DNA of 64,000 nucleotides from Pseudonocardia sp. MH-G8 (GTDB taxonomy: Bacteria; Actinomycetota; Actinomycetes; Mycobacteriales; Pseudonocardiaceae), in NCBI RefSeq assembly GCF_002262885.1, contig NZ_NKYF01000035.1, forward strand, positions 32,103 to 96,102. The letters run 5' to 3'. The position numbers and the translations under genes were made by a program. Below are positions 24,397-33,157 of this stretch, piece by piece (position 1 is the first letter of the stretch; every line of letters begins with the position of its first letter). The notes beneath the pieces were generated by a model, which was not told the DNA's origin, made no database searches, and saw only the letters and a list, made by a program, of their open reading frames with translations.

Positions 24397-25326
24397 TCAG
24401 TCGCGCAGCCGGTCGAGCGCACGCTCCAGGTCGGCCGGGTACGGGCTGGTGTACTCCACCCACCGCCCGTCCCCCGGGTGCTCGAAGCCGAGCCTGCGGG
24501 CGTGCAGCCACTGCCGCTCCAGGCCGAGGCGCTTGGCGAGCACCGGGTCGGCGCCGTAGGTGATGTCGCCGGCGCAGGGGTGGCGCAGCGCGGCGAGGTG
24601 CACGCGGATCTGATGGGTGCGCCCGGTCTCCAGCCGCACGTCCAGCAGCGAGGCCGCGCGGAACGCCTCGATCGTGTCGTAGTGCGTGACGCTCGGCTTG
24701 CCGCCCGCGACCACGGCGAACTTGTAGTCCTGGCGGGGGTGCCGGTCGATCGGGGCGTCGATCGTGCCGCTGGACGGGTCGGGGTGGCCCTGCGCCACGG
24801 CGTGGTAGCGCTTGTCGACCGTGCGTTCCTTGAACGCGCGCTTCAACGTCGTGTAGGCGTGCTCGGCGGCGGCCACGACCATGACGCCCGTGGTGCCGAC
24901 GTCGAGGCGGTGCACGATGCCCTGCCGCTCGGCGGTGCCCGAGGTGGAGAGGCGGTAGCCCAGCGCGGCGAGCCCGCCCAGGACGGTCGGCCCGGTCCAG
25001 CCGGGGCTCGGGTGCGCGGCCACGCCGACGGGCTTGTCGACCACCACGATGTCGTCGTCGGCGTGCAGCACCGTGAGCCCGGCGACGACCTCCTGCGGAC
25101 CCGTGATGGGTGCGGCCCGCTCGGGCTCGGGCAGGTCCACCTCCAGCCACGAGCCGGCGGTCAGCCGGTCGGACTTGCCGGCCGCGCGCCCGTCCAGGGC
25201 CACGCGGCCGTCCTCGGCGAGAGCAGCCACGGCCGTGCGCGAGAGGCCCAGCAGCCGCGAGAGGCCCGCGTCGAGGCGCATGCCGTCGAGGCCGTCGGGC
25301 ACCGGGAGTTGGCGGGTGTCACTCAC
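24397..25326 (-). CDS. rluD: RluD-type 23S rRNA pseudouridine synthase
   Basis: A 309-aa RluA-family synthase. The N-terminal S4 RNA-binding domain (about 10-75) contains LSRLLGLSRTAVAALAEDGR. The catalytic domain starts around VLHADDDIVVVDKPVGVAAH and has the signature ERQGIVHRLDVGTTGVMVVA with the catalytic Asp in HRLD. RLETGRTHQIRVHLAALRHP is the second family motif. Neighbouring lspA supports the RluD (large-subunit helix 69) assignment, since lspA-rluD is a common bacterial pair. The GTG start lies inside the end of lspA (8-bp overlap), so the genes are coupled. Confidence 0.92.
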   Translation of the reverse strand: MSDTRQLPVPDGLDGMRLDAGLSRLLGLSRTAVAALAEDGRVALDGRAAGKSDRLTAGSWLEVDLPEPERAAPITGPQEVVAGLTVLHADDDIVVVDKPVGVAAHPSPGWTGPTVLGGLAALGYRLSTSGTAERQGIVHRLDVGTTGVMVVAAAEHAYTTLKRAFKERTVDKRYHAVAQGHPDPSSGTIDAPIDRHPRQDYKFAVVAGGKPSVTHYDTIEAFRAASLLDVRLETGRTHQIRVHLAALRHPCAGDITYGADPVLAKRLGLERQWLHARRLGFEHPGDGRWVEYTSPYPADLERALDRLRD

Positions 25327-25957
25327 CGGCGGACCCACTCCGGCCCTCGCCCTGGGCGTCCGGGGCGGCGGGCTCCGCCTCGGCCTCGCCACGGCCCGGA
25401 GCACGCGTGCCGTCGAGCTCCCGGCCGAGCAGGGCGAGCAGCACGAGCAGTGCACCTCCGCAGACGATCGAGGAATCGGCCAGGTTGAACACGGGGAAGG
25501 CGCGACCGTCGGGCGCGAACACCGAGACGATGTCGACCACATGGCCGTGCAGCGGCCCGGGCGAGCGGAAGAACCGGTCGACGAGGTTGCCCAGCGCGCC
25601 GCCGAGCACCATCCCCAGCGCCACGGCCCAGCCGGTGGAGCGCAGCCGCCGGGCCACCCGGATGATCACCACGACGACGGCGCAGGCCACGATGGTGAGC
25701 ACCCACGTGTAGCCGGTGGCGAAGGAGAACGCGGCCCCGGGGTTGCGCACGAGCTGCAGGTAGACCAGGCCACCGAGGAGCTCCAGGGGGGCGCGGTCCT
25801 CCAGCTGCGCGACCGCGACCACCTTCGTGACGATGTCGACGGCGAGCACGGCCACGGCGATCAGGGACAGCAGCCGGATCCTGGGCCCGGTCGCGCCGCT
25901 CGGCGCGACCCCGGGCCCGGATCGCTGACTCGCGTGCTCGCTCACGCCACCCATCAT
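25319..25957 (-). CDS. lspA: Lipoprotein signal peptidase II
   Basis: LspA (212 aa) cleaves lipoprotein signal peptides after lipidation, in the membrane. Four hydrophobic segments are visible. The two catalytic aspartates lie in GGALGNLVDRFFR and FNLADSSIVCGG, and the conserved LVRNPGAAFSFA is present. An N-terminal tail of about 25 residues and a C-terminal acidic/Gly-rich tail of about 40 extend beyond the core, as often in actinobacteria. The ATG overlaps the antiporter stop by 4 bp; a GTG four codons later is an alternative. Confidence 0.95.
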   Translation of the reverse strand: MMGGVSEHASQRSGPGVAPSGATGPRIRLLSLIAVAVLAVDIVTKVVAVAQLEDRAPLELLGGLVYLQLVRNPGAAFSFATGYTWVLTIVACAVVVVIIRVARRLRSTGWAVALGMVLGGALGNLVDRFFRSPGPLHGHVVDIVSVFAPDGRAFPVFNLADSSIVCGGALLVLLALLGRELDGTRAPGRGEAEAEPAAPDAQGEGRSGSAGE

Positions 25958-27447
25958 CCCCTACCGTCCGCAGCGTCCGGTCCGGCGTACCAGCGCGCCA
26001 GGCGCCCGCGCTCGTCGACGGCGCGGATCCGGTCCTCCGCGGCCTGCCGGGCGTCCACGGTCGTGACGACGAGCAGCTGGTCACGCTCGCGCAGCCGGGT
26101 CTCGGCGGTGGGGGTGAAGCCCTCGCCGTCGCGCACGACGAGGCTGACGGTCGCACCGCGGGGCAGCCGCAGCTCGCGCAGGTACACCCCGCGCAGCCGG
26201 GACCCGACCGGGACGCGGATCTGCAGGAGGTCAGCGCTCAGCTCGTCGAGCGGGGCGACCTCGACGGAGATCTCCCGCGGCTCGGCGGTGCGCGACACGC
26301 CGAGCTTGCGCGCCACCCAGGGCAGCGTGGTGCCCTGGAGCAGGGTGAGGAGCACGACCAGCACGAAGACGACGTCCACCAGCGCCGCCCCGGTCGGCGC
26401 GCCCTCCATGAACGCGATCAGCGCGAACACGATGGGCACCGCACCGCGCAGCCCTGCCCAGGACAGGAATGCCTGTTCACGCCAGGGGAGGTGGAACGGC
26501 ACGGCGGCCACCAGCACCGACAGCGGCCGGGCGGCGACGACGAGCACCACGCCCGCGACGAGCGCCGGCACGACCGCGTCGACCAGCCGCGGGGGCGAGG
26601 CGAACAGGCCGAGCAGCACGAACAGCCCGATCTGGGCCAGCCAGCCCATCCCTTCGGCGAACGAGCGGACGCCCGCGCGGTGCGGGAGGTCGGCGTTGCC
26701 CAGCACCAGCGCGGCGACGTAGACCGCGAGCAGGCCCGACGCGTGCGCGAGCTGCCCCGCCGAGTAGGCCAGGACGCAGACGGCCAGTGCCGCCAGCGGG
26801 TACAGGCCGGTGGCGGGCAGCGCGGCGCGGCGCAGGGCCCAGGCCCCGGCGAGCCCGAACAGCGCGCCGACGATCCCGCCCGCCGCCAGCTCGTAGCCGA
26901 TCAGCAGCGGGGTGAGCCAGGTGATGGGGTCGGTGGAGGCCAGCAGGATCACGGTGAGCACCACGGGCGCGTCGTTGGACCCGGACTCCAGCTCGAGCAT
27001 CCCGGCCAGCCGCGGAGACACCCCGACCCCGCGCAGCACGCTGAACACGGCGGCGGCGTCGGTGGAGGACAGGACCGCGCCCCACAGGAACGCCGCCCGC
27101 CAGTCCAGGTCGAGCAGCAGGTGCAGGGCCACCCCGACGACACCGATGCTGACCGCGACGCCCAGGGTGGCCAGCGAGATACCCATCCCGAGCGAGGGGC
27201 GCACGGCGGTCCACCGCGTGGTGAGCCCGCCCTCGGCGAGGATCAGTACCAGCGCCGCCCAACCGATCGACTCGGTGAGCGCGGCGTCGGAGAACTCGAT
27301 GCCGAGCACGGACTCCCCGAGCAGGATCCCGATGCCCAGGTAGACCAGCAGGGAGGGCAGCCCGAGCCGGACCGACACGCGCACGGCGAAGACCCCGAGC
27401 AGCACCACGGCGGCCACGACGCCGAGCGTGATCTCCAGGCTCGCCAT
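25954..27447 (-). CDS. CPA1-type K+(Na+)/H+ antiporter with TrkA-C domain
   Basis: A 497-aa protein. Residues about 1-395 hold some 12 membrane segments of a cation/proton antiporter, with LSSTDAAAVFSVLRG and LELESGSNDAPVVLT providing conserved Asp residues. SWAGLRGAVPIVFALIAF is another family signature. Residues about 410-480 form a RCK/TrkA-C domain (LLQIRVPVGSRLRGVYLREL), the combination seen in NhaP2/CvrA-type potassium/proton antiporters. It starts the operon with lspA and rluD. The ATG has GGAGGTG 5 bp upstream. Ion preference cannot be decided. Confidence 0.88.
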   Translation of the reverse strand: MASLEITLGVVAAVVLLGVFAVRVSVRLGLPSLLVYLGIGILLGESVLGIEFSDAALTESIGWAALVLILAEGGLTTRWTAVRPSLGMGISLATLGVAVSIGVVGVALHLLLDLDWRAAFLWGAVLSSTDAAAVFSVLRGVGVSPRLAGMLELESGSNDAPVVLTVILLASTDPITWLTPLLIGYELAAGGIVGALFGLAGAWALRRAALPATGLYPLAALAVCVLAYSAGQLAHASGLLAVYVAALVLGNADLPHRAGVRSFAEGMGWLAQIGLFVLLGLFASPPRLVDAVVPALVAGVVLVVAARPLSVLVAAVPFHLPWREQAFLSWAGLRGAVPIVFALIAFMEGAPTGAALVDVVFVLVVLLTLLQGTTLPWVARKLGVSRTAEPREISVEVAPLDELSADLLQIRVPVGSRLRGVYLRELRLPRGATVSLVVRDGEGFTPTAETRLRERDQLLVVTTVDARQAAEDRIRAVDERGRLARWYAGPDAADGRG

Positions 27448-27575
27448 GCCCACCTCCGCCCTGGATACCGTATCGGCGCAGGTGGGCGGGCCCGGCACGG
27501 GGGACGAACCGGGCGGTGCCGCCGCGGTGCGCGGCCCGCGGGGCGGCGGAGACGGCGGTCCCGGGCAACGGCGTG

Positions 27576-28244
27576 TCAGTCGGAGCTTCGCCCGCCGGTG
27601 CCCCAGTAGAACGGTCCGCTGGTCGGGTGCACCCGGATGTTCCATCCCAGTACCGAGAGCTCCCGCTCGAGTCCCTCAGCGGTGTGGGGAACCTTCACCG
27701 CGCGGTGCGGGGTGCCATCGCGCAGTCGGCGCTGGATCGTCGTCGAGGCCTGTCCCTCGATGAGCTCTTCCTCGGTGCGGTACGCGTCGTCGACGAACAG
27801 CACCCGGCCACCAGGCCGCAAAGCGTGATCGACACGATCCCAGAAGTCCGCGAAGCGGTTCCACGGCACGTGTGAGATCCAGAAGCCCATGAAGACGCCG
27901 TCGTAGCGGCGGTCCGGTCGCCAGGTGAACAGATCGGCCAGGACGAACCTCACCCGCTCGAGGTCGGCGGCGACTCGTTGCGCGGCCAGGGCCTGCATCT
28001 CCGGTGATGCGTCCACCGCGGTGACGGTGTCGGCGTGACGCAGTAGTCGCGGCGTCCAGGTGCCCGGCCCGCACGCCAGCTCCAGGACGTCACCGGCGGG
28101 AGCGAACTCCTCGATCGCCGCGACGAGCTCATCACCGCCGGGTTCGTCGAGTTGGCCGTCGAGATACTCGTCGGCGACGGCCCGGTAGTAGTCGATCTGC
28201 TCTGCCAACAGCTCCTGGTCGCCGCTGCCTGCGTCACCGTTCAC
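27576..28244 (-). CDS. Class I SAM-dependent methyltransferase (a)
   Basis: A 222-aa class I methyltransferase. Motif I is DVLELACGPGTWTPRLL, followed by VTAVDASPEMQALAAQRV (motif II acidic end) and VRFVLADLFTWRPD. LRPGGRVLFVDDAYRTEEEL is the post-motif. The methyl acceptor is unknown. Its A+T content is a little higher than that of neighbouring genes. The GTG follows AGGAGCGGGGG. It stands alone: the antiporter lies 128 bp downstream and the divergent sensor kinase 151 bp upstream. Confidence 0.85.
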   Translation of the reverse strand: MNGDAGSGDQELLAEQIDYYRAVADEYLDGQLDEPGGDELVAAIEEFAPAGDVLELACGPGTWTPRLLRHADTVTAVDASPEMQALAAQRVAADLERVRFVLADLFTWRPDRRYDGVFMGFWISHVPWNRFADFWDRVDHALRPGGRVLFVDDAYRTEEELIEGQASTTIQRRLRDGTPHRAVKVPHTAEGLERELSVLGWNIRVHPTSGPFYWGTGGRSSD

Positions 28245-28383
28245 CGTGTCCCCCGCTCCTCGACCGCCGGCCCGGTCGAAGGATGGACGTTGCCCCCGGG
28301 GCAGGGTCAAGCAGCCGCGTACGGGGGACAGCCCCACCCCCGAGCGGGGACTTGCGGGATGGTGCTCGCCCGCGCCGGGTCCT

Positions 28384-28389
28384 TAGCCT
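28384..28389 (+). promoter_or_regulatory. Possible leaderless -10 for sensor kinase operon
   Basis: TAGCCT fits TAnnnT and ends 6 bp before the ATG at 28,396, which lacks a ribosome site. The arrangement matches other candidate leaderless starts in this window. No -35 box is clear. Confidence 0.35.
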
Positions 28390-28395
28390 CTTCGC

Positions 28396-29730
28396 ATGGT
28401 CATCGCCTCCCCGACGGAGCGCCTCCCGGTGCCGCGCGCGCCGCAGCAGGACCCGCTGCGCGCCCTGCTGGCCCCGGCCACGTGGCTCACCGCCGCGCAC
28501 CTGCTGCTCGACTTCCTGCTGGGCGTGGCCTACGCGTTCGCGCTCGGCACGGGCCTGCTCTTCAGCATCGTCCTGCTGCCGTTCGCGCTGCTCGGGCTGC
28601 CGGTGTGGATCGTCACCACGTGGGTGAGCGCCGGTCAGGCCCGCGTCGAGCGGGCCCGCTACCGGCTGCTGCTCGGTGTGGAGATCGAAGCGCAGCCCAT
28701 GCCGCCCGCCCAGCGCAACCCGCTGCGCTACGGCGGCGCGCTCATGCGGGATCCGGGCGTCCGTCGGCGCGCGGCCCACCAGGTGATCGCCGCACCGCTC
28801 GGGATGCTCACCTCCGGGATCACCTACTTCCTGCTCGTGGGCGCACTCACCCTGCTGTCGATGCCGCTGCTCACGTGGCTGGCGCCGGCCACCGGCACCA
28901 CGGTGTTCGGCACCACGGCGTTCGCCATCCCGTTCGCCGACACGAGTGGCGGGCGCGCCCTGCTCGCCGGCCTGGGCCTGGTTCTGCTGCTCGTCGCCCC
29001 GGCCGTGCTGCGCGGGCTGGGTGCGCTGGACGTCACGGTCGCCCGCGCGCTGCTCGGACCGGTTCCCGAGGAGCTCGCGCGCCGCGTCCACGAGCTGGAG
29101 CGCAGCCGCGCCCGCGTCGTCGACGCGGGCGAGGTCGAGCGCCGCAAGCTGGAGCGCGACCTGCACGACGGCACCCAGCAGCGGCTGGTGGCCCTCGGCA
29201 TGACCCTCGGGCGCGCCAGGACCCGCTACAAGCAGGAGCCGGAGGCCATCGGCCCGCTGCTCGACGACGCGCACCAGCAGGCCAAGGACGCCGTCACGGA
29301 GCTGCGCGGCCTGATCCGCGGGTTGCACCCACCGGTGCTCAGCGACCGGGGGCTCGACGCCGCCCTGTCGGCGATCGCCGTGCGGTGCCCGGTCCCGGTG
29401 CAGCTGACCGTCGACATCGACGAGCGGCCCAGCGCCACCATCGAGGCGATCGGCTACTTCGTGGTGGCGGAGGCGCTCACGAACGTCGCCCGGCACTCCC
29501 GGGCCACGCAGGCGTCGGTGACGGTGCGCCGGGAGGCCGCAGGCCCGGTGTGGATCACCATCGTGGACGACGGCGTCGGCGGCGCCGATCCCGACCGCGG
29601 CACCGGCCTGCACGGCCTGGCCGATCGGGTGTCGGGGGTCGACGGCCAGCTGCGCGTGGATTCACCCGTGGGCGGCCCCACCGTGCTCACGGTCGAGCTC
29701 CCGTGCGGGTCCGGGGCGCAGGCCCGATGA
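28396..29730 (+). CDS. NarL-type sensor histidine kinase
   Basis: A 444-aa membrane histidine kinase. About 45-80 and 135-220 hold four hydrophobic segments of a compact sensor region with little extracellular sequence. The dimerisation/phosphoacceptor helix carries GEVERRKLERDLHDGTQQRL, where His of DLHDG is the phosphorylation site (HisKA_3 type). The ATPase domain has FVVAEALTNVARHSRA (N box) and VDDGVGGADPDRGTGLHG (G boxes). The signal is unknown. The stop overlaps the response regulator ATG by 4 bp, and a DUF4097 gene follows as possible output or sensor accessory. Confidence 0.93.
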   Translation: MVIASPTERLPVPRAPQQDPLRALLAPATWLTAAHLLLDFLLGVAYAFALGTGLLFSIVLLPFALLGLPVWIVTTWVSAGQARVERARYRLLLGVEIEAQPMPPAQRNPLRYGGALMRDPGVRRRAAHQVIAAPLGMLTSGITYFLLVGALTLLSMPLLTWLAPATGTTVFGTTAFAIPFADTSGGRALLAGLGLVLLLVAPAVLRGLGALDVTVARALLGPVPEELARRVHELERSRARVVDAGEVERRKLERDLHDGTQQRLVALGMTLGRARTRYKQEPEAIGPLLDDAHQQAKDAVTELRGLIRGLHPPVLSDRGLDAALSAIAVRCPVPVQLTVDIDERPSATIEAIGYFVVAEALTNVARHSRATQASVTVRREAAGPVWITIVDDGVGGADPDRGTGLHGLADRVSGVDGQLRVDSPVGGPTVLTVELPCGSGAQAR

Positions 29731-30380
29731 CGGCTCCGCGGGTCACCGTCGCCGAGGATTCGGTGTTGCTGCGCGAAGGGCTGTGCCGGTTGCTCACCGA
29801 GGCCGGGTTCACCGTGGTCGACGCCGTCGGCGACGGGGAGGCACTGCTGCGTGCCGTGGGTGCGCAGCAGCCCGACGTCGTCGTCGCGGACGTCCGCATG
29901 CCGCCCACCCACTCCGACGAGGGCCTGCGCGCGGCGCTGGTGATCCGCTCGCGGTGGCCGTCGGTGTCGGTGCTGGTGCTCTCCCAGTACGTCGAGGAGC
30001 GCTACGCCACCGAACTGCTCGCCGGCGACACGCGCGGGGTCGGGTACCTGCTGAAGGACCGCGTGGCCGACGTCGAGACGTTCGTCGAGGCACTGCACCG
30101 CGTCTCGACGGGCGGCACGGCCCTCGACCCCGAGGTCGTCTCGCAGATCTTCGCCCGCTCCCGCCGCGCCGCGCCGTTGGCCGAGCTCACCCCGCGCGAG
30201 CGCGAGGTCATCGCGCTGATGGCCGAGGGCCGCTCGAACGCGGGGATCGCCGAGGCGCTCGTCGTGAGCGAAGGGGCGGTCGAGAAGCACATCAGCGGGA
30301 TCTTCGGCAAGCTCGCGCTCCCCTCGGCGCCCACCGACCACCGCCGCGTGCTCGCCGTGCTGCGCTACCTGGAGGGCTGA
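29727..30380 (+). CDS. NarL/LuxR-type response regulator
   Basis: A 217-aa regulator. The receiver domain (about 3-125) has the acidic pair VAEDSVLL, the phosphorylation site Asp in PDVVVADVRMPP and the Lys of LLKDRVADV. The LuxR-type helix-turn-helix (about 150-210) is LTPREREVIALMAEGRSNAG, then VSEGAVEKHISGIFGKLAL. It partners the kinase in front of it. The ATG overlaps the kinase stop (ATGA), so the pair is co-translated. Confidence 0.94.
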   Translation: MTAPRVTVAEDSVLLREGLCRLLTEAGFTVVDAVGDGEALLRAVGAQQPDVVVADVRMPPTHSDEGLRAALVIRSRWPSVSVLVLSQYVEERYATELLAGDTRGVGYLLKDRVADVETFVEALHRVSTGGTALDPEVVSQIFARSRRAAPLAELTPREREVIALMAEGRSNAGIAEALVVSEGAVEKHISGIFGKLALPSAPTDHRRVLAVLRYLEG

Positions 30381-30383
30381 GCC

Positions 30384-31169
30384 GTGACCGCACCCGCTCC
30401 CGCTCCGGTGAAGGCGCACCCCGCCGTCGTCGCGGCCGCCGTCCTGCTGGTCGTCCTGGTGTGCGGCACCGGGGCGGTGGAGATGCTGTCGCAGGTCGTG
30501 CGGACCACGCTGGAACGCACCAGCACGATCGCCCCCGCCGCGGACCGCTTCGTGGTCGACGCCGACATCGGTGACGTCACGCTCACCCCCAGCGCCGACG
30601 GGCAGGTGCACGTGCGCACGATCGTCCGCCACGGGCTGGGCGAGCCGGAGCTCGTCGAGGAGTCCACGCCCACCGGTGTGCGCCTCGACGTCCAGTGCCA
30701 CGCCCTGCTCGATTCCCGTTGCGAGGTGGAGTACCTCGTGGAGGTGCCGCCTGCGTTCGAGGTGCAGGTCGGTGGCACCGCGGGCGACGTCGTCGCGAGC
30801 AGGCTGACGGGGCCGCTCACCGTCGACCGCATGACGGGTGACATCGCCGTCTTCGACATGGCCGGCCCGATCGACCTGCACACCAGCACGGGGGAGATCA
30901 CCGCCGAGGACCTGCGCACCGAGGTGGTGAGCGTGGAGAGCGTCACCGGCGACATCCGCCTGGAGCTGCTCGCCGCCCCGCGTTCGCTGGATGTCCGGAG
31001 CATCAACGGCGAGATCAACCTGGCGGTGCCGGGCGACACGGGCTACCGCGTCGACGCGCGCACGCAGGAGGGTGAGGAGCGGGTGATGGTGGCCACCGAC
31101 CCCGCGTCGCCGCGGATCATCCGAGCCGACGGCATCACCAGCGACGTGACCATCCGCCCCTCCCGCTGA
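30384..31169 (+). CDS. DUF4097-type membrane-anchored beta-repeat protein
   Basis: A 261-aa protein with one N-terminal membrane segment (AVVAAAVLLVVLVCGTGAV) and a putatively extracytoplasmic domain of short repeating strands. Lines such as VDADIGDVTLTPSADG, VDRMTGDIAVFDMAGP and VESVTGDIRLELLAA recur, as in DUF4097 beta-helix proteins. The gene starts 3 bp after the response regulator stop and so belongs to the operon. In other bacteria such proteins are common beside two-component systems for envelope stress, but the function is unproven. Confidence 0.82.
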   Translation: MTAPAPAPVKAHPAVVAAAVLLVVLVCGTGAVEMLSQVVRTTLERTSTIAPAADRFVVDADIGDVTLTPSADGQVHVRTIVRHGLGEPELVEESTPTGVRLDVQCHALLDSRCEVEYLVEVPPAFEVQVGGTAGDVVASRLTGPLTVDRMTGDIAVFDMAGPIDLHTSTGEITAEDLRTEVVSVESVTGDIRLELLAAPRSLDVRSINGEINLAVPGDTGYRVDARTQEGEERVMVATDPASPRIIRADGITSDVTIRPSR

Positions 31170-31177
31170 CCGCGCGC

Positions 31178-31972
31178 TCAGGCCACCGACCAGCGCAGCG
31201 TCGCGGCGAGCCGGGACCGTTCGAGCCCGTCCAGCGCCCCGGCGACCTCGGGTTCCGCCTCCGGCGGCAGGCACAGCCGTCGGGTCACCTCCGCGGCGTC
31301 CGAACGGCCGGGGCCGTCCGCCCGCTCCCACCGTTGCACGGCCGCGTTGATGCCGATCTCCCGCAGCACGGCGACCGCGTCATCGGTGGTGGCGGACGGC
31401 GGGCGCTGCAGGTCGTGGAACCGCAGCCAGAGGGGGTCGAGCCAGGCCATCGGGTGCTGCGCCATCATCTCGACGACCACGCCGCGGCGCGCCGCCGAGG
31501 TGAGGGCCCGGACGAACGGCACCAGGTCGACGACGTTGTGCAGCACGTGGTGGCAGACCACGACATCAGCCGTACCCGCCGACGCGGCGGCCTCCGGCCA
31601 GCGCCCGAGCACGGTCCGGTGCGGCACGCCGCGGGCACGGGCCTCGCCGGCGAACGCGTCGAGCATGTCCTGCTGCTGGTCGACCCCCGTGAGGTGGATG
31701 GCCGGCCCGGCCAGCGCGAACGAGGCGGCGCCACCGCCGCATCCCACGTCGAGCACGGTGCCGCTCTCGCCCAGGAGCTCGAGGGCGGCGGACCGGGACG
31801 GGGTGTCGACCGGCTCGGACGGCGCGGCGAAGCGGCTCACCTCGTGGTGCCAGGGGTTCGCCGCGGCCTTCGCCAGCACCTGCGCCGGAATGCCCCGGCC
31901 CTCCTGGCGCCCCGTCCACACCGCCGCCGCGTCGTCCACGTCCGCGAGTATGGCCCGCCACCGACCTCGCAC
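31178..31972 (-). CDS. Class I SAM-dependent methyltransferase (b)
   Basis: A methyltransferase of about 264 aa. Motif I is GTVLDVGCGGGAASFALAG, then IHLTGVDQQQDMLDAFAGEA (acidic end of strand 2) and ADVVVCHHVLHNVVDLVPFV. The N-terminal segment (VWTGRQEGRGIPAQVLAKAA) is the usual helical cap. The acceptor is unknown. The start is uncertain: GTG at 31,972 or 31,975 has GGAG nearby, GTG at 31,939 would shorten it by 11 residues. It converges on the DUF4097 gene with 8 bp between stops. Confidence 0.75.
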   Translation of the reverse strand: MRGRWRAILADVDDAAAVWTGRQEGRGIPAQVLAKAAANPWHHEVSRFAAPSEPVDTPSRSAALELLGESGTVLDVGCGGGAASFALAGPAIHLTGVDQQQDMLDAFAGEARARGVPHRTVLGRWPEAAASAGTADVVVCHHVLHNVVDLVPFVRALTSAARRGVVVEMMAQHPMAWLDPLWLRFHDLQRPPSATTDDAVAVLREIGINAAVQRWERADGPGRSDAAEVTRRLCLPPEAEPEVAGALDGLERSRLAATLRWSVA

Positions 31973-32098
31973 CACTCCGAGCCGCACACCGCGGCTGCCC
32001 CGACCGCCGTCACTCCTGACTCGCCACGCGACAACCGGGTGGCGGCGGTGATCGCCACCGGGCATGCTCGGCGCCGGCAGACGGACGGAGGTGGGGTC

Positions 32099-32563
32099 GT
32101 GAAGCTGGCAGAGGCGCTCGCGGTGCGGGCGGACGCACGCCGCCGGGTCGAGCAGCTGCGTGCCCGGATCACCGGGAGCGCCCGCTACCAGGAGGGCGAG
32201 GAACCGCCGGAGGACGCGGCCGCGTTGCTGGAGGAGGCGGACGAGGCGCTCGACGAGCTCGAGGAACTGATCCGTCGGATCAACCGCACGAACGCGGCCA
32301 CCGACCTCGGCGCCGACGGCACGATGACCGACGCGCTCGCGCGCCGCGACGTGCTGCGGATGCGCCACGCCGTCCTGACCGGCTCCGCCGACGCCGCAGC
32401 CGGGCGGGGTGGCGGGTACCGGCAGCTGCGCTCCGAGCTGCGCCAGCTGTCGGCACTGCCGGTGGCCGACCTGCGGCGGCGGGCCGACGGGATCGCCCGG
32501 GAGACCCGGGAGCTCGACGCCCGGATCCAGCAGGCGAACTGGGAGGTCGAGCTGCTCGACTAG
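32099..32563 (+). CDS. DIP1984-family protein
   Basis: A 154-aa helical, charged protein with long heptad-like stretches (EALAVRADARRRVEQLRARI; EEADEALDELEELIRRINRT). The combination of LAEALAVRADARRR at the N-terminus and the RDVLRMRHAVLTGS region matches the small DIP1984 family, whose role is unknown. Coiled-coil oligomerisation is likely. The GTG has GGAGGTGGGG upstream. It stands alone, followed by a tRNA-like fragment. Confidence 0.75.
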   Translation: MKLAEALAVRADARRRVEQLRARITGSARYQEGEEPPEDAAALLEEADEALDELEELIRRINRTNAATDLGADGTMTDALARRDVLRMRHAVLTGSADAAAGRGGGYRQLRSELRQLSALPVADLRRRADGIARETRELDARIQQANWEVELLD

Positions 32564-32677
32564 ACCGATCGGCCGGACCGGGCTGCGGGAGCAGGTACCC
32601 GGACGGGGAGCGGGCACGAGCCCGACGGGGCCGGCGGGCGCAATCCGGCCTCTCCTGGGTGCGTGAAGGGCAGCGCA

Positions 32678-32702
32678 GGGGGTTCGATTCCCCCGTCGCA
32701 CG
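32678..32702 (+). pseudogene. tRNA 3'-end fragment (T-arm plus acceptor strand)
   Basis: The stretch GGGGG-TTCGATT-CCCCC (32,678-32,694) is a perfect T-arm with the canonical TTCGATTC loop. It is followed by a seven-base acceptor-like strand GTCGCAC and a G. No D-arm or anticodon arm occurs upstream at the right distance. The only partner is GTGCG at 32,659-32,663, which could pair with CGCAC as a five-base shortened stem. This looks like the 3' remnant of a tRNA gene, such as integration or excision at a tRNA 3' end leaves behind. Identity cannot be assigned without the anticodon. Confidence 0.6.
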
Positions 32703-32858
32703 ACTCATGCCCAGCACCGCGCACAGGTGATCCGCGCACGCACCACCGCGCACCACCACGTGCCGACCCCGCCCGGGGAGGGTGGGTAAGGGGCCCCGCA
32801 ACCCGGTCCGGCCGGCGTGATCACCTGCGGTTCCGGCCGTGCCGTTCGGGCAGCCCGA

Positions 32859-33152
32859 TCAGTCCAGGAACTCGGCCAATCGGGCGGTGACCTCCTCCTG
32901 GTCGCCACGCACCGCGACCACCTTGTCCCGTCCACGCGTCCCGGCGACGATCTCGACGTCCCTGCGGCGCACCCCGAACGCGGCGGCCAGCGCCGCGACC
33001 ACGGCGGCGTTCGCCGCCCCTTCCACGGCGCGGGCGCGCACGGCCACGACGAGAGCCGCGGCGCGCGGGCCCGCCCAGGTGCCACCGACCGCATCCCGGC
33101 GCGCACCGGGCCGGACCCGCACCGAGATCCGCACCACTGCGCGCCCGCACAC
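32859..33152 (-). CDS. DUF167 (YggU-like) family protein
   Basis: A 97-aa protein. The core RISVRVRPGARRDAVGGTW followed by VRARAVEGAANAAVVAALAA matches the DUF167/YggU family of small, widely conserved proteins of unknown function; the VEGAANAA region is its most recognisable part. It lies 5 bp after the ileS stop and so is likely in the ileS transcript. The GTG at 33,152 is the first in frame; GTG at 33,134 would also fit. Confidence 0.85.
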   Translation of the reverse strand: MCGRAVVRISVRVRPGARRDAVGGTWAGPRAAALVVAVRARAVEGAANAAVVAALAAAFGVRRRDVEIVAGTRGRDKVVAVRGDQEEVTARLAEFLD

Positions 33153-33157
33153 GCGGC

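Noticed and set aside
32628..32702. Complete tRNA gene
   Set aside because: Only the T-arm and the acceptor 3' strand can be formed; no D-arm or anticodon stem appears at proper spacing.
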